62,300 bases of DNA from CAYVAP01 sp964343195 (GCA_964343195.1 CAYFIR010000018.1:1-62300), one strand, 5' to 3'. Shown: positions 16,596-24,894, counted from the stretch's first letter. Notes: generated by a model from the sequence alone, not told the origin. Translations and numbers: made by a program.

Positions 16596-16621
16596 TTTTC
16601 GAAAATCAGGGCATGCCCTGA
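16596..16621. promoter_or_regulatory. Two abutting perfect palindromes upstream of the Wzc-like gene
   Basis: TTTTCGAAAA (16596-16605) is directly followed by the 16-bp palindrome TCAGGGCATGCCCTGA (16606-16621). They lie about 90 bp before the likely start at 16712. The second has no spacer, which fits a homodimeric regulator's operator better than a terminator. Inference only. Confidence 0.4.
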
Positions 16622-16711
16622 ATTGTGAGGTCAAATTCCGTTGCTTACCTTTATGCGCCTCTAATTCAGGCGTTCAGAGCGCTGGAGCATAATGGGTTAC
16701 TTGATACCTCT

Positions 16712-18877
16712 ATGGATCTGATCAATTTTTTGAGGGTACTGGATCGCAGAAAGTGGCTAATGCTGGCCGTGATCAGTGTAGCTATGATCACTACCTTTTT
16801 GATTGTACGCCAGACCCCACCTATCTATCGGGTTTCCGGCCAGTTGTCTACCGGACTTATCGGCTCCAATGCTCCTCTTTTCCAGTCCAGTCAGATTTCT
16901 TCGGGCGGGAAGTACGAGACGGAATCCAAGATCAAATCATTGGTTGAGGAGATTCAGTCTCCGCAGGTTCTGACGCTTGTTTCCTATCGATTAATGATTC
17001 ACGACCTGGATCCGAATCGAACAGATGCTTTCAGGGACCCTAATGAGCTCCGGACCCAGTTTCCTGTCACAGAAATTGAAACTGCGCGCATCAGCTTCGA
17101 ACAGCACCTGGATTCGATGGATCTGCTCAATCCTGATGACCGCAACGAATCCAAGTATCTGGAGATGATCTCCGAGATGGATTATGACCCGTCAGCCCTG
17201 AAAAACAGGCTCCTGGTTAGAAGGATTCCCGGCACTGATCTCATCGACGTAGAGTTCATCGGGGAAACACCACATCTTGCGGCATTTGTCATTAACAACC
17301 TACTCCGGGAATTCTCCCGTTACCACGAGGCATCTCGCATGGCCCGGAATGCCGATGCCATCGAGGCCATAGAAGGCCTGGTGCAAGAGCGGCGTACTGC
17401 ACTTGACCAGCGCCTGACCCTTATGCCGACCGAGGGATATAGTAAGGAACTGTCGGAAGACATTAACCTCCTGCTCAAAACCATTGATGAGTTGGAAGAA
17501 GAACGCTCTGAAGCTAGCAGTCGCCGGAGCGAGGCCATCGTACGGTATGAGACTTTTCGTGTCCGGATTGATGAAAACCCGGTAGCCCCATACCTGCGTC
17601 TGGAGGCAGAATCTCCAACCCCTCAAACTCCAGATTTACTCGATCAGGCCTCCCGCCTGCTGCAACGATATGTCAGCGGTGGCAGCCGCAATCGTCAGAC
17701 ACTGGACTCCGTCGACATTGTAAGCAGAAGCCTGGTGCAGCGCCTGGAAGAATTTACCAACAAGCAATTACCGCAGGCTGCGCTTATCAACCAGGACCTG
17801 GTCAGAGGTCAGATCATGGCAGAAGTTGACCGGGCCATTGCGGAGCGCTGGCAGGCTGTCCTGTATCATGAGCTACGCAACATCGGCGCCCAGCTTGCAG
17901 CACTCAATGTAGACCAAACCGATGACCTCATTGGGCTTGAGATAGCTCAGGATGAGTACCTCAATGCCTTGAATCGATTATACGAAGCCCGCCTTGGAGT
18001 GGGATCCCAGGCTTCGGGCCGTGTGAGCCCGGTTGCATTCGTGCAGCCGCCCGACCAACCCGAGCCCTCACAGGTCTGGTTCCTGTCTGTACTCGCAGGG
18101 CTAATCAGCCTGGGCATCAGTGTGATCGTCATATTTGTCATGGAGTACATAGACTCCAGTATCAAGTATCCCTCGCGGCTTTCACCCGCCACCGGGCTGC
18201 CCTTTCTTGGGGCATTGAACCGCCTGCAGGCACGTAACCTGGACCTCGTTTCTCTCTTCAGTGAAGCCAGCAAAAACCAGAGCCTGGAGACTTACAAGCA
18301 GTTGATGCGCAAGCTCCGCACCGATATGCTGGAGTCTCCCGCCAAAACCTACCTGTTCACCAGTACTGCCTCTGAAACCGGGAAGACTTCTCTGCTGGTT
18401 TCCATGGCCTATGCCTTGAGCCTGATTGGTAAGAAGGTCTTGATGATCGATGCGAACTTCAAAAACAACACCCTCACACGCATCATTGGGGCCAATGCTA
18501 CGCTGGAGAAGTTCCTGAACCAGGAAATCCCTCGTCGGGCACTCGTCTCCAACTCCATTTTTGATGGAGTGGACGTAATTGGCTGCGAAGGCGGCAACCT
18601 CTCTCCAGCGGAGGTTTTCAAAGATGAGCCGTTTACCGAGCTGCTTGCCAGCCTGACAGAAGACTATGATTTTGTTCTGATCGAAGGCTCTCAGCTCAAT
18701 GGCTTTTCAGACTCCAGAGAGCTTGCCAAATACGTGGAAAAGGTCATTCCGGTTTTTGCCGCGAACCTACCCCTGGCACCCCTGGACCTTGAATCTACCC
18801 GCTACCTGCAAACCCTGGGCACCAAGCTCATGGGGGCCGTCCTCAACCGTGTAGAACTCGCAAATCTACGGTTGTAG
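16712..18877 (+). CDS. Wzc-like chain-length/kinase protein with degenerate ATPase site
   Basis: A 721-residue inner-membrane protein of the polysaccharide co-polymerase/BY-kinase type. The ATG at 16712 starts a normal cytoplasmic lead (MDLINFLRVLDRRKWLML); a frame extends to 16625. TM1 is near residues 15-35, a coiled-coil-rich periplasmic region covers about 60-460, TM2 is WFLSVLAGLISLGISVIVIFV, and a P-loop domain follows. That domain is atypical: Walker A reads STASETGKTSLL instead of S-P-x-P-G-E-G-K-S/T, Walker A' reads MIDANFKNNTL, Walker B reads VLIEGSQLNG with the acidic residue displaced, and no C-terminal tyrosine cluster is present. It probably controls exopolysaccharide export or length without normal tyrosine kinase activity (inference). 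No other polysaccharide genes adjoin it. Confidence 0.75.
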   Translation: MDLINFLRVLDRRKWLMLAVISVAMITTFLIVRQTPPIYRVSGQLSTGLIGSNAPLFQSSQISSGGKYETESKIKSLVEEIQSPQVLTLVSYRLMIHDLDPNRTDAFRDPNELRTQFPVTEIETARISFEQHLDSMDLLNPDDRNESKYLEMISEMDYDPSALKNRLLVRRIPGTDLIDVEFIGETPHLAAFVINNLLREFSRYHEASRMARNADAIEAIEGLVQERRTALDQRLTLMPTEGYSKELSEDINLLLKTIDELEEERSEASSRRSEAIVRYETFRVRIDENPVAPYLRLEAESPTPQTPDLLDQASRLLQRYVSGGSRNRQTLDSVDIVSRSLVQRLEEFTNKQLPQAALINQDLVRGQIMAEVDRAIAERWQAVLYHELRNIGAQLAALNVDQTDDLIGLEIAQDEYLNALNRLYEARLGVGSQASGRVSPVAFVQPPDQPEPSQVWFLSVLAGLISLGISVIVIFVMEYIDSSIKYPSRLSPATGLPFLGALNRLQARNLDLVSLFSEASKNQSLETYKQLMRKLRTDMLESPAKTYLFTSTASETGKTSLLVSMAYALSLIGKKVLMIDANFKNNTLTRIIGANATLEKFLNQEIPRRALVSNSIFDGVDVIGCEGGNLSPAEVFKDEPFTELLASLTEDYDFVLIEGSQLNGFSDSRELAKYVEKVIPVFAANLPLAPLDLESTRYLQTLGTKLMGAVLNRVELANLRL

Positions 18878-18906
18878 ACCGGTTGCCTACTGCTCCAAAA
18901 GTGTTA

Positions 18907-18974
18907 ACTTATGTAGATGCAACGAAAGAAACTCTACCAAGGGACTCTTTCCTCTCCTGTTGTGATACATAAGT
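18907..18974. promoter_or_regulatory. Spaced inverted repeat before the caspase-like gene
   Basis: ACTTATGTA (18907-18915) and TACATAAGT (18966-18974) form a perfect 9-bp inverted repeat with a 50-bp spacer. The right arm ends 7 bp before the ATG at 18982. Possible operator pair; no clear -7 element was found between the arms. Confidence 0.35.
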
Positions 18975-18981
18975 AATTCCT

Positions 18982-21045
18982 ATGGCTACCCTCTATGCCC
19001 TGTTGGTAGGGATTGATAAATACCCTCATCTGGATGCGACCAAGCAGCTTCATGCCTGTGTAAGCGACTCCCAATCCATCGAATCCTTTCTCCAGAAGCC
19101 CTATATCAAGGCTCAATTTGATGAAACCAGGGTGCTGTCCATCCACAACACCGACGCCACCAAAGACCGGATCGTCGATGGCATCCGCGACCACCTGGGA
19201 CAGGCAAAGCAGGGAGATACGGTTCTGTTTTACTATTCTGGCCACGGTATCCGGGAAAAATGCGACATCCCCGCCTTTCAGGAGGACGAAATCGACAATG
19301 CCATTGGTGGAATTGTCTGTTCGGATTTTCGACTTGAGGCAGCTCCGGGCTCTACGGTCCTTTCTGACAAAGAATTTCGTTATCTCCTCAAGACCGTTTT
19401 TGGAGAATCGAACCCCCATGTGCTATTCCTGTTTGACTGCTGCCACTCCGGGGACCACACCAGGGCCATACTCAAGCAACAATCCGAAGATATGCGTTCG
19501 CGTCAGATAGAACGTGAAAGCCTTCCTGCACGTCCATTAGAGGGGTTTATTTTCGGTGAGGACGCTGATATCCAGCAAAAACTGGAGCAAAAACTTCCTC
19601 TGGAACAGGTCTTGCCCCAGGCCGATCATGTCATGATGGCGGCTTGCCGTGAGATCGAACTGGCCTGGGAGGGAGGCGGCAAAGGAGCATTCACCTCTGC
19701 CATGATTGAGGTCCTGGAACAGCATGAGGCCCATATCAGCTACCATGAGCTACAAAATCGCTTGCTGAACCGGATGCGCTTTTTCTTCCACACCCAAAAA
19801 GAGGGGCAGGACAAGCGACAGACCCCCCAGCTTTACATTCATTCGCCTCTGGCCACAGACCGATACCGAAACTTCCTCACCAATCAGCCAGTGGGACAGC
19901 CCAGATACGCTACGGTAGAATTCAACCGTGCGGAAAACCAGTACCGTCTGGGCATGGGCGCCCTTCAGGGAATTCCTCCAAAAGCAGATGGCATCGAGGT
20001 AGCCATTTTTCCCGCAGAAGCAGAAGCCCAAACTACCCTGGCTCATATCAAATCGGTTTTCCCGACCTATTCTACACTTGAGGTACCCCCGGATTTTTCA
20101 CTGGTTGCCAACAAAGCCTACCGGGCAAAGCTCGGGCAAGCACTTGTTCCTGAGATCAGGGTATCAGTACATGGCGACCCAAAGGCGATAGAGCACCTAA
20201 AAGAGGTATCGGAAAAATTTTTGAAGGAGCAAACCAGCCCTTCCTACCAGTTTGTCTCGGATGCTGACGAAGCCGACTACTCTGTAAACGCCAAAGACGG
20301 AGCCTTTTATCTGATTGAAGCGGGGCATGAACATCCACTGGTGCAGGGCCTCAGCTACAGGAATCTTGATGCCGCAGCAGAATTACTGGCCTGGGAACTG
20401 GATCATGTGGCTCGCTGGCGCTTTTTCAGGGACCTGGAGTACAATGAGCATGAAGTCCCTGCTTCGATGTCAGCCCGAATCGCGATGTATCCGGTTGAGG
20501 TGCTGGCCTGGGAGTATAATCCTGATACTCAACAGGAAACTCCACTCAGCCTTGCTAATCAAAGCCTGACGCTTGACCTCACTCCTGATAAGGTGGAGAA
20601 ATTCATCCGCTTCGAACTCGTCAATCATTCTACCCAGGCGCTGCAGGTCAGCCTGATCTACCTGTCGCAGACCTTTGGGGTGTATGCTACCGAAAAAAAT
20701 CGCATGATGGAGCAGCTCCAACCTTTGCTTGATCCCGGGGAGTCCCTGGCTTCCAGAGGCCATCCACAGGAAAATGGCAAGCGTTACATCCGCATTCATT
20801 CTGGTGGATATGTCAGGGAGCAAAACTGGCCCAGCCATACGGACTATCTGAAACTAATCGTCAGTGCGACTCCATTTGATATCAGCATTGCTGCCCAGCA
20901 AGACCTCCCTGCACCTGCACCCGAGCCCCGACAAATGAACAAATTCATGGACTTTGGCCCTCCTGCCGATGAGAACCCACCGGAAGTAACCTGGGAGATG
21001 CGGACCTTTGAGCTGACCATTGCCAATCCGGATTACAGGCCATAG
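18982..21045 (+). CDS. Caspase-like (C14) protease
   Basis: A 687-residue cytoplasmic protein. Residues 1-270 are a caspase/metacaspase p20-like domain: YALLVGIDKYPHL at the start, the catalytic His88 in YYSGHG, and the catalytic Cys154 in FLFDCCHSGDH, so the dyad is intact. MMAACREIELAWEGGGKGAFTSAMIEVL (about 214-242) supplies the p10-like strand. The remaining 400 residues look like two or three beta-rich domains, including one around VEVLAWEYNPDTQQETPLSL of the kind appended to bacterial caspase-like proteins. Metacaspases cleave after Arg/Lys and bacterial ones take part in regulated proteolysis and some defence systems. No effector gene is adjacent, so its substrate is unknown. It stands alone, 104 bp after the Wzc-like gene. 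Confidence 0.88.
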   Translation: MATLYALLVGIDKYPHLDATKQLHACVSDSQSIESFLQKPYIKAQFDETRVLSIHNTDATKDRIVDGIRDHLGQAKQGDTVLFYYSGHGIREKCDIPAFQEDEIDNAIGGIVCSDFRLEAAPGSTVLSDKEFRYLLKTVFGESNPHVLFLFDCCHSGDHTRAILKQQSEDMRSRQIERESLPARPLEGFIFGEDADIQQKLEQKLPLEQVLPQADHVMMAACREIELAWEGGGKGAFTSAMIEVLEQHEAHISYHELQNRLLNRMRFFFHTQKEGQDKRQTPQLYIHSPLATDRYRNFLTNQPVGQPRYATVEFNRAENQYRLGMGALQGIPPKADGIEVAIFPAEAEAQTTLAHIKSVFPTYSTLEVPPDFSLVANKAYRAKLGQALVPEIRVSVHGDPKAIEHLKEVSEKFLKEQTSPSYQFVSDADEADYSVNAKDGAFYLIEAGHEHPLVQGLSYRNLDAAAELLAWELDHVARWRFFRDLEYNEHEVPASMSARIAMYPVEVLAWEYNPDTQQETPLSLANQSLTLDLTPDKVEKFIRFELVNHSTQALQVSLIYLSQTFGVYATEKNRMMEQLQPLLDPGESLASRGHPQENGKRYIRIHSGGYVREQNWPSHTDYLKLIVSATPFDISIAAQQDLPAPAPEPRQMNKFMDFGPPADENPPEVTWEMRTFELTIANPDYRP

Positions 21046-21064
21046 GGGAGGTGAGGATTGGGAG

Positions 21065-21110
21065 ATGCAGAATACGGTATATGGCTTATTCGCAAAGCGA
21101 TATTCTGCAT
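21065..21110. repeat. Intergenic inverted repeat (word-repeat class)
   Basis: ATGCAGAATA (21065-21074) and TATTCTGCAT (21101-21110) are perfect 10-bp arms; the pairing continues into GGGA/TCCC with a one-base bulge. No T-run follows, so a simple terminator is unlikely, though transcripts ending here would carry a long hairpin. Confidence 0.5.
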
Positions 21111-21230
21111 TCCCCATACCGGTTTGCTGGTAGCGCCTTGCATCTCTCATCCGCACTGCGAAAAGGCAGCATTTCGACTCCCAACAATCATTAAGGATAA
21201 GATCAAAACGCATCTGATTCTGAGGTAAAA

Positions 21231-21294
21231 AGGAAGATATTCTGGCAATTGCATGAGCAATCAGTCACCAGGAAAACACTTAAGTTTTACCTCA
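21231..21294. promoter_or_regulatory. Spaced inverted repeat before the 21308 gene
   Basis: TGAGGTAAAA (21231-21240) and TTTTACCTCA (21285-21294) form a perfect 10-bp inverted repeat with a 44-bp spacer, ending 13 bp before the start codon. The geometry resembles that upstream of the caspase-like gene although the sequence differs. Confidence 0.35.
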
Positions 21295-21307
21295 AAAGAC
21301 CAGAGCA

Positions 21308-22468
21308 ATGAAAGCCAGAATGATCAAATCCATGTTGCTGGGACTGGCCCTGCTGCTGGGCACATCGTTGGCTATAAGCCAGACGCCCGATGGGCTACGC
21401 CTGGTCCCCGAAAATCCTACAAACGGTGAGGGTTTTGGCTATGCCATTTCCCTTGATAATGAGCACCTTGCGGTATCCACTCGCTTTACCCAGTGTGTTT
21501 ACTTTTTCACTTTTGACGGAACGGCCTGGCAGGAAACGGGAAAAGTTTCCGGCATACAAAACGGCATGGACCGCCGCCTGGCCAAGGGCCTGGGCGAAGT
21601 AATGACCCTGAACGATAACATTCTCCTCGTAGCGGCTCCACAGGGAGGTACTTCCGGTGCTTCCAAGGCTGGGCTGGTAGAAGTATTCACCTACGATGGA
21701 AGCAGTTGGACACTGGATGCAGTGGTACATGCCCCTGAGGCAACTGCTGGCGCCCAGTTTGGGACTGCCATTGATGTGGACCAGGACTGGTTTATCGCTG
21801 GGGCGCCCAAGCTCGAATACGAAACGGGTGCCGCCTACCTCTACCATAACGTCGCAGGAGAGTGGCAAGCTCAAACACTGGACAATCCCGATGAGCGGCC
21901 AACAAACCGATTTGGGGAAGCAGTTGCGATAAATGATCGCTTTGCCATAGTTGGATCACCAGGTTTTGAGGAGCGCCGTCAGAAGACCGGAGCACTGTAT
22001 TTCTACGAAATGAAGCCTGAAGGCTGGCAACTCGTCCAGGCATTCAAAGGGGATCGGACCTACCAGGATCTGGGGCAGTCTATGGCCATACAGGGGGATC
22101 GACTTGCAGTCGGTGCATACGATCAGGTAGTCATATTTGAACGACACATCGATCAGTGGGAAATCGTGGCTACCCTTGACAATCCAAATGCTGGCGAGGC
22201 CATGAGCTTTGCAAGTACCCTACAACTCTCCCCGGATGGCAACAACCTCATCGTCGGGGCCAGTGGACAGGCCTACCTCTACACCTACAATGATGGAGTA
22301 TGGCAGTTTGTCACCCAAGTCACAAATGATGCGACTGCCTTTGGCTCTCGCTGCGCCATCAACAACCAGCTATTCATCCTGAACTCTCCTTATGAAGGAG
22401 AAGAATTCATCAACGGGGCTATCTATAACTACGAAATCGCCACCTACCTACAAGCGTTGATTCGCTAG
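21308..22468 (+). CDS. Secreted beta-propeller-like (FG-GAP/kelch-type) protein
   Basis: A 386-residue exported protein with signal peptide MLLGLALLLGTSLAISQ (start ATG at 21308; alternative Met at residue 5). The mature part consists of about six repeats of one pattern: G-x-x-F/L-G-x-A/S-I/M-A/D-x-x, then a strand such as FIAGAPKLEYETGAAYLYH, then a W/F-bearing strand. This is the layout of FG-GAP-type propellers in which each blade begins near FGxAI and ends with a description of amplitude. No calcium-binding DxDGxxD is evident. No T9SS sorting domain is present; the C-terminus is YEIATYLQALIR. Probably periplasmic or surface, binding function unknown. Confidence 0.7.
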   Translation: MKARMIKSMLLGLALLLGTSLAISQTPDGLRLVPENPTNGEGFGYAISLDNEHLAVSTRFTQCVYFFTFDGTAWQETGKVSGIQNGMDRRLAKGLGEVMTLNDNILLVAAPQGGTSGASKAGLVEVFTYDGSSWTLDAVVHAPEATAGAQFGTAIDVDQDWFIAGAPKLEYETGAAYLYHNVAGEWQAQTLDNPDERPTNRFGEAVAINDRFAIVGSPGFEERRQKTGALYFYEMKPEGWQLVQAFKGDRTYQDLGQSMAIQGDRLAVGAYDQVVIFERHIDQWEIVATLDNPNAGEAMSFASTLQLSPDGNNLIVGASGQAYLYTYNDGVWQFVTQVTNDATAFGSRCAINNQLFILNSPYEGEEFINGAIYNYEIATYLQALIR

Positions 22469-22500
22469 GAAACATGGGTTGATCTTTGGTGTTTTATACC

Positions 22501-22537
22501 AGGAGCCGAGTGTACGCATGCTCGGCTCTTTTTTTAT
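22501..22537 (+). terminator. Terminator after the propeller gene
   Basis: GAGCCGAG (22503-22510), a 10-nt loop, CTCGGCTC (22521-22528) and TTTTTTTT. Confidence 0.85.
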
Positions 22538-22648
22538 TCACGCGGAGATCGGAAGATATGAAGAAGATATTCTCATGCAGGGTTGCATAGCGGGAGAGAA
22601 AAAGGAAACATTCCCATGTTTCCCCGTAGAGGGCCTCTTCTTTAGATG

Positions 22649-22676
22649 AAAAAAGGCAGCCCCCCCAGGAGCTGCC
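22649..22676 (-). terminator. Terminator for the SRAP-like gene
   Basis: On the minus strand GGCAGC-tcctgggggg-GCTGCC (22655-22676) is followed by TTTTTT (22649-22654). Confidence 0.75.
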
Positions 22677-22798
22677 CGTTGATAAAAACCAAACGTACCA
22701 ATTGCCGGAAAGAATTCAGGTACCAGAAACTCATGTGAAAAAAGGAAACTCCACAACTGGCAGTTTGGTCTGGCGAAAAGAACGGAGGTTAAGTATGC

Positions 22799-23446
22799 TC
22801 AAGCTGCCAGGGGATCAAATTGCGTAGCCGCAGGCAGGCGAAGTTCCTGCACATGGTGTACGCTCAGGCCGGCTCCCAATGGCAGCTGGAGCATTTTTTG
22901 AATTTTGTTCAGGTCGGTGTAGGGATTCAGCCAGGTGGCTTCCACATTGGAGGGAAGGATCAGGGGCATACGCCGCCCCGCCAGGCTAAGTCGCATCGGG
23001 CTGTTAACTGTCAGGACAGCAAAGCTATGTAGCAGTTGGCCATCCTCCTGCTGGTGAATGTCATAGACTCCAGCCAGACAGAAGGTATCTCCGCTTGCTT
23101 TTGCCACCTTGAGAGTGCTACCTGCCTGCCCCTGCTTTCCATTTACATAGAACCCGTCGGTGGGGATCAGACAGCGTTGACGGCGCAGCAGGCTCAGATA
23201 TGGCGGACGACGCAGGGACTGCTCAGCTGTCAGGTAAAGTCGGGCTTCACGGTCCGGCCGAACCTGTAGCAGGTCTGTTATCAACCCCCACTGAAAGTAC
23301 TTCAACCGGATTTTTCCTTCCTCCTGAAGAAGTATGGGGGCATAATCTCCACTCATGAACTTCCCCCCTTCCAGTAATCTCAACTGGGGCATGTTACCTT
23401 GAGGATTGGGACGGTATTCAGTATTGAAGGTGTAGGCGGCTAACAT
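22799..23446 (-). CDS. SRAP (YedK/HMCES-fold) protein lacking catalytic residues
   Basis: A 215-residue protein recognisable as SOS-response-associated peptidase family by WGLI (53-56), RCLIPTDGFY (91-100), LAGVYD (124-129), VLTVNSPM (144-151), RRMPLIL (158-164) and WLNP. Active members form a thiazolidine crosslink to abasic sites through Cys2, exposed by removal of Met1, helped by Asn, Glu and His. Here the start reads MLAAYTF where MCGRYTF-type is normal, so Cys2 is Leu. The N-A-R-x-E-T motif reads L-Y-L-T-A-E, DGFYEW reads DGFYVN (Glu to Val101), and the His before R-M-P is replaced by Ala/Gly. All four are gone while the scaffold is kept, so it is probably a non-catalytic DNA-binding relative. 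The start at 23446 aligns with the family N-terminus; an upstream Met at 23482 exists. Confidence 0.75.
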   Translation of the reverse strand: MLAAYTFNTEYRPNPQGNMPQLRLLEGGKFMSGDYAPILLQEEGKIRLKYFQWGLITDLLQVRPDREARLYLTAEQSLRRPPYLSLLRRQRCLIPTDGFYVNGKQGQAGSTLKVAKASGDTFCLAGVYDIHQQEDGQLLHSFAVLTVNSPMRLSLAGRRMPLILPSNVEATWLNPYTDLNKIQKMLQLPLGAGLSVHHVQELRLPAATQFDPLAA

Positions 23447-23511
23447 AAGCTTTCTGTTTCTTGCTGAATTATTTGACAACAAGATAGCCGGGCCAGAAGT
23501 CGAATCAAAAT

Positions 23512-23541
23512 ATTTTTAGCAATTTATCTCAAATTTTTAGC
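23512..23541. promoter_or_regulatory. Two direct repeats upstream of the SRAP-like gene
   Basis: ATTTTTAGC occurs at 23512-23520 and 23533-23541, exactly 21 bp apart (two helical turns), 66 bp upstream of the SRAP-like start. The spacing suits side-by-side protein binding on one DNA face. Inference. Confidence 0.35.
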
Positions 23542-23654
23542 TAAATGCTATTCCGAGACACTAACTGACACATTATGCCGCTTTACCCTCCACAAAACAG
23601 TAGGCTACTTCCTCCCTCAACAGCCAGATATTTGATGAGAGGATGCTAAATCAA

Positions 23655-23682
23655 GCAAAAAGGGAGCCTTTGGGGCTCCCTT
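23655..23682 (-). terminator. Terminator for the glycerophosphodiesterase gene
   Basis: On the minus strand AAGGGAGCC-ccaaa-GGCTCCC (23662-23682 core) runs into TTTTT. It lies 28 bp past the stop at 23710. Confidence 0.85.
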
Positions 23683-23709
23683 AGGACACATTCTATTTTT
23701 ATTAGCAAA

Positions 23710-24582
23710 CTATTCCTTCTTTAATGCTTCATAGGCTTCTATCGGTCGATCTGTTGAGAATATATCGACCCCCATTTTCTGCCACTCCTTATAAAGGGTG
23801 TCCCCTTTCGCCTCAGCCATCCCATCAAGGTTGCCCATGGTCCCCATGATCGTGAGAATTCCCTGTTCGTGAATTTTTTCATACAGTACAGGATCTGACA
23901 GACGGGTACCGGTAAAGGCGATCATGTTGCGAGGAGGAATGCCACTGCCCATGGCCCAGTTATATTCCTCTTCATTTCTCATACCGACAGAGATCAGCAG
24001 GCTGCTATCCAATTCGTACACATGGCTCGCATCCGTGAGATTGTAGGTGATAACGGCCGCGATACTATGGGCTTCTATATCATTAATGGCTGTGACAACC
24101 CGCTCAAAGGGTACGCCCCTTTTCACATCGAGGGTGAGGATGACCTTATTGGCTTTGGCCCATCGCAGCGTTTGCTCAAGGGAGGGAATCAAAAACTCTG
24201 TCGGTTTTTCATCGCTATCCAGCAATCGCAGCGAATCCAGATCGGACCAGTTGAAGGCCGTAACGAGCCCGGTGCCGGTGGTCGTACGGTCCAGTGAAGC
24301 ATCATGCATGAGCATCAGGACTGAATCCGCTGTCATCCGCACATCGCATTCTATCAGGACATGAGCCTGCTGCGAGATATGGGCAAATGACTCCAGACAG
24401 TTTTCCGGATAGCCGGGAAATCCGCCCCCTCGATGGGCGCTGATAGGGGGGGCCTTGGGCTGAGGGTAACTCATGAACTCCACCAGTCCCTGTTCGGGGC
24501 CAGAAGTTCTGATCACCTCCTGTCCAAAGGCAGGATTGAAGGAAAACAACAGCAAAAAAGCCAGGAATCGGAGTGCTTTCAT
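23710..24582 (-). CDS. Glycerophosphodiester phosphodiesterase
   Basis: A 290-residue exported GDPD-family enzyme with a signal peptide (MKALRFLAFLLLFSFNPAFG). The TIM-barrel active-site motifs are all present: SAHRGG with catalytic His, PENCLESF with a metal-ligand Glu, IECDVRMTADSVLMLMHDASLDRTTTGTG carrying the E-x-D pair and catalytic His, LTLDVKRG, and a terminal FSTDRP. It hydrolyses glycerophosphodiesters to glycerol 3-phosphate and an alcohol, probably in the periplasm. Two start codons six bases apart are possible; 24582 gives the cleaner signal peptide. It is divergent from the TonB receptor gene. Confidence 0.9.
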   Translation of the reverse strand: MKALRFLAFLLLFSFNPAFGQEVIRTSGPEQGLVEFMSYPQPKAPPISAHRGGGFPGYPENCLESFAHISQQAHVLIECDVRMTADSVLMLMHDASLDRTTTGTGLVTAFNWSDLDSLRLLDSDEKPTEFLIPSLEQTLRWAKANKVILTLDVKRGVPFERVVTAINDIEAHSIAAVITYNLTDASHVYELDSSLLISVGMRNEEEYNWAMGSGIPPRNMIAFTGTRLSDPVLYEKIHEQGILTIMGTMGNLDGMAEAKGDTLYKEWQKMGVDIFSTDRPIEAYEALKKE

Positions 24583-24588
24583 ATACAT

Positions 24589-24894
24589 AGCATCACTGAG
24601 TTAATGAAAGGTTTTCACCTGCAAATTAGGAATCTCATTCGTCGAGTGGGCTACTCCTGGGCAGTTAACAAATCACTGTTAACAAAACGTAAACACTTAA
24701 TGTCTGCCAAAATAGATGCTAACGGCTACATAGGCATTCGACGGCACATATAACTCCGAAAATCGGAGCAAAACCGATCTCAAGTTTCCTGAACGTTAGC
24801 AAATCAATAACAAAGCCTTAACAGATATTTTCCTTCTTGCGCACCAAATAGGTTCTAGGCAAAAATGCCTTGTGTTAAACCAAACTATTTACAC
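24589..24894. other. 306-bp divergent promoter region
   Basis: Between the glycerophosphodiesterase and TonB-receptor genes. GTTAACAAA is repeated directly at 24664-24672 and 24678-24686. No confident -33/-7 pair was identified for either side. Confidence 0.5.

Larger units (their letters stand above)
22469..22798. other. 330-bp convergent intergenic region
   Basis: It lies between convergent genes and holds one terminator for each strand (22501-22537 and 22649-22676). Nothing else coding was recognised. Confidence 0.6.

Noticed and set aside
24664..24686. GTTAACAAA direct repeats before the TonB receptor as a defined operator
   Set aside because: Only two 9-bp copies in an AT-rich gap, off-phase at 14 bp and without a nearby -7 element; too weak for a separate claim.
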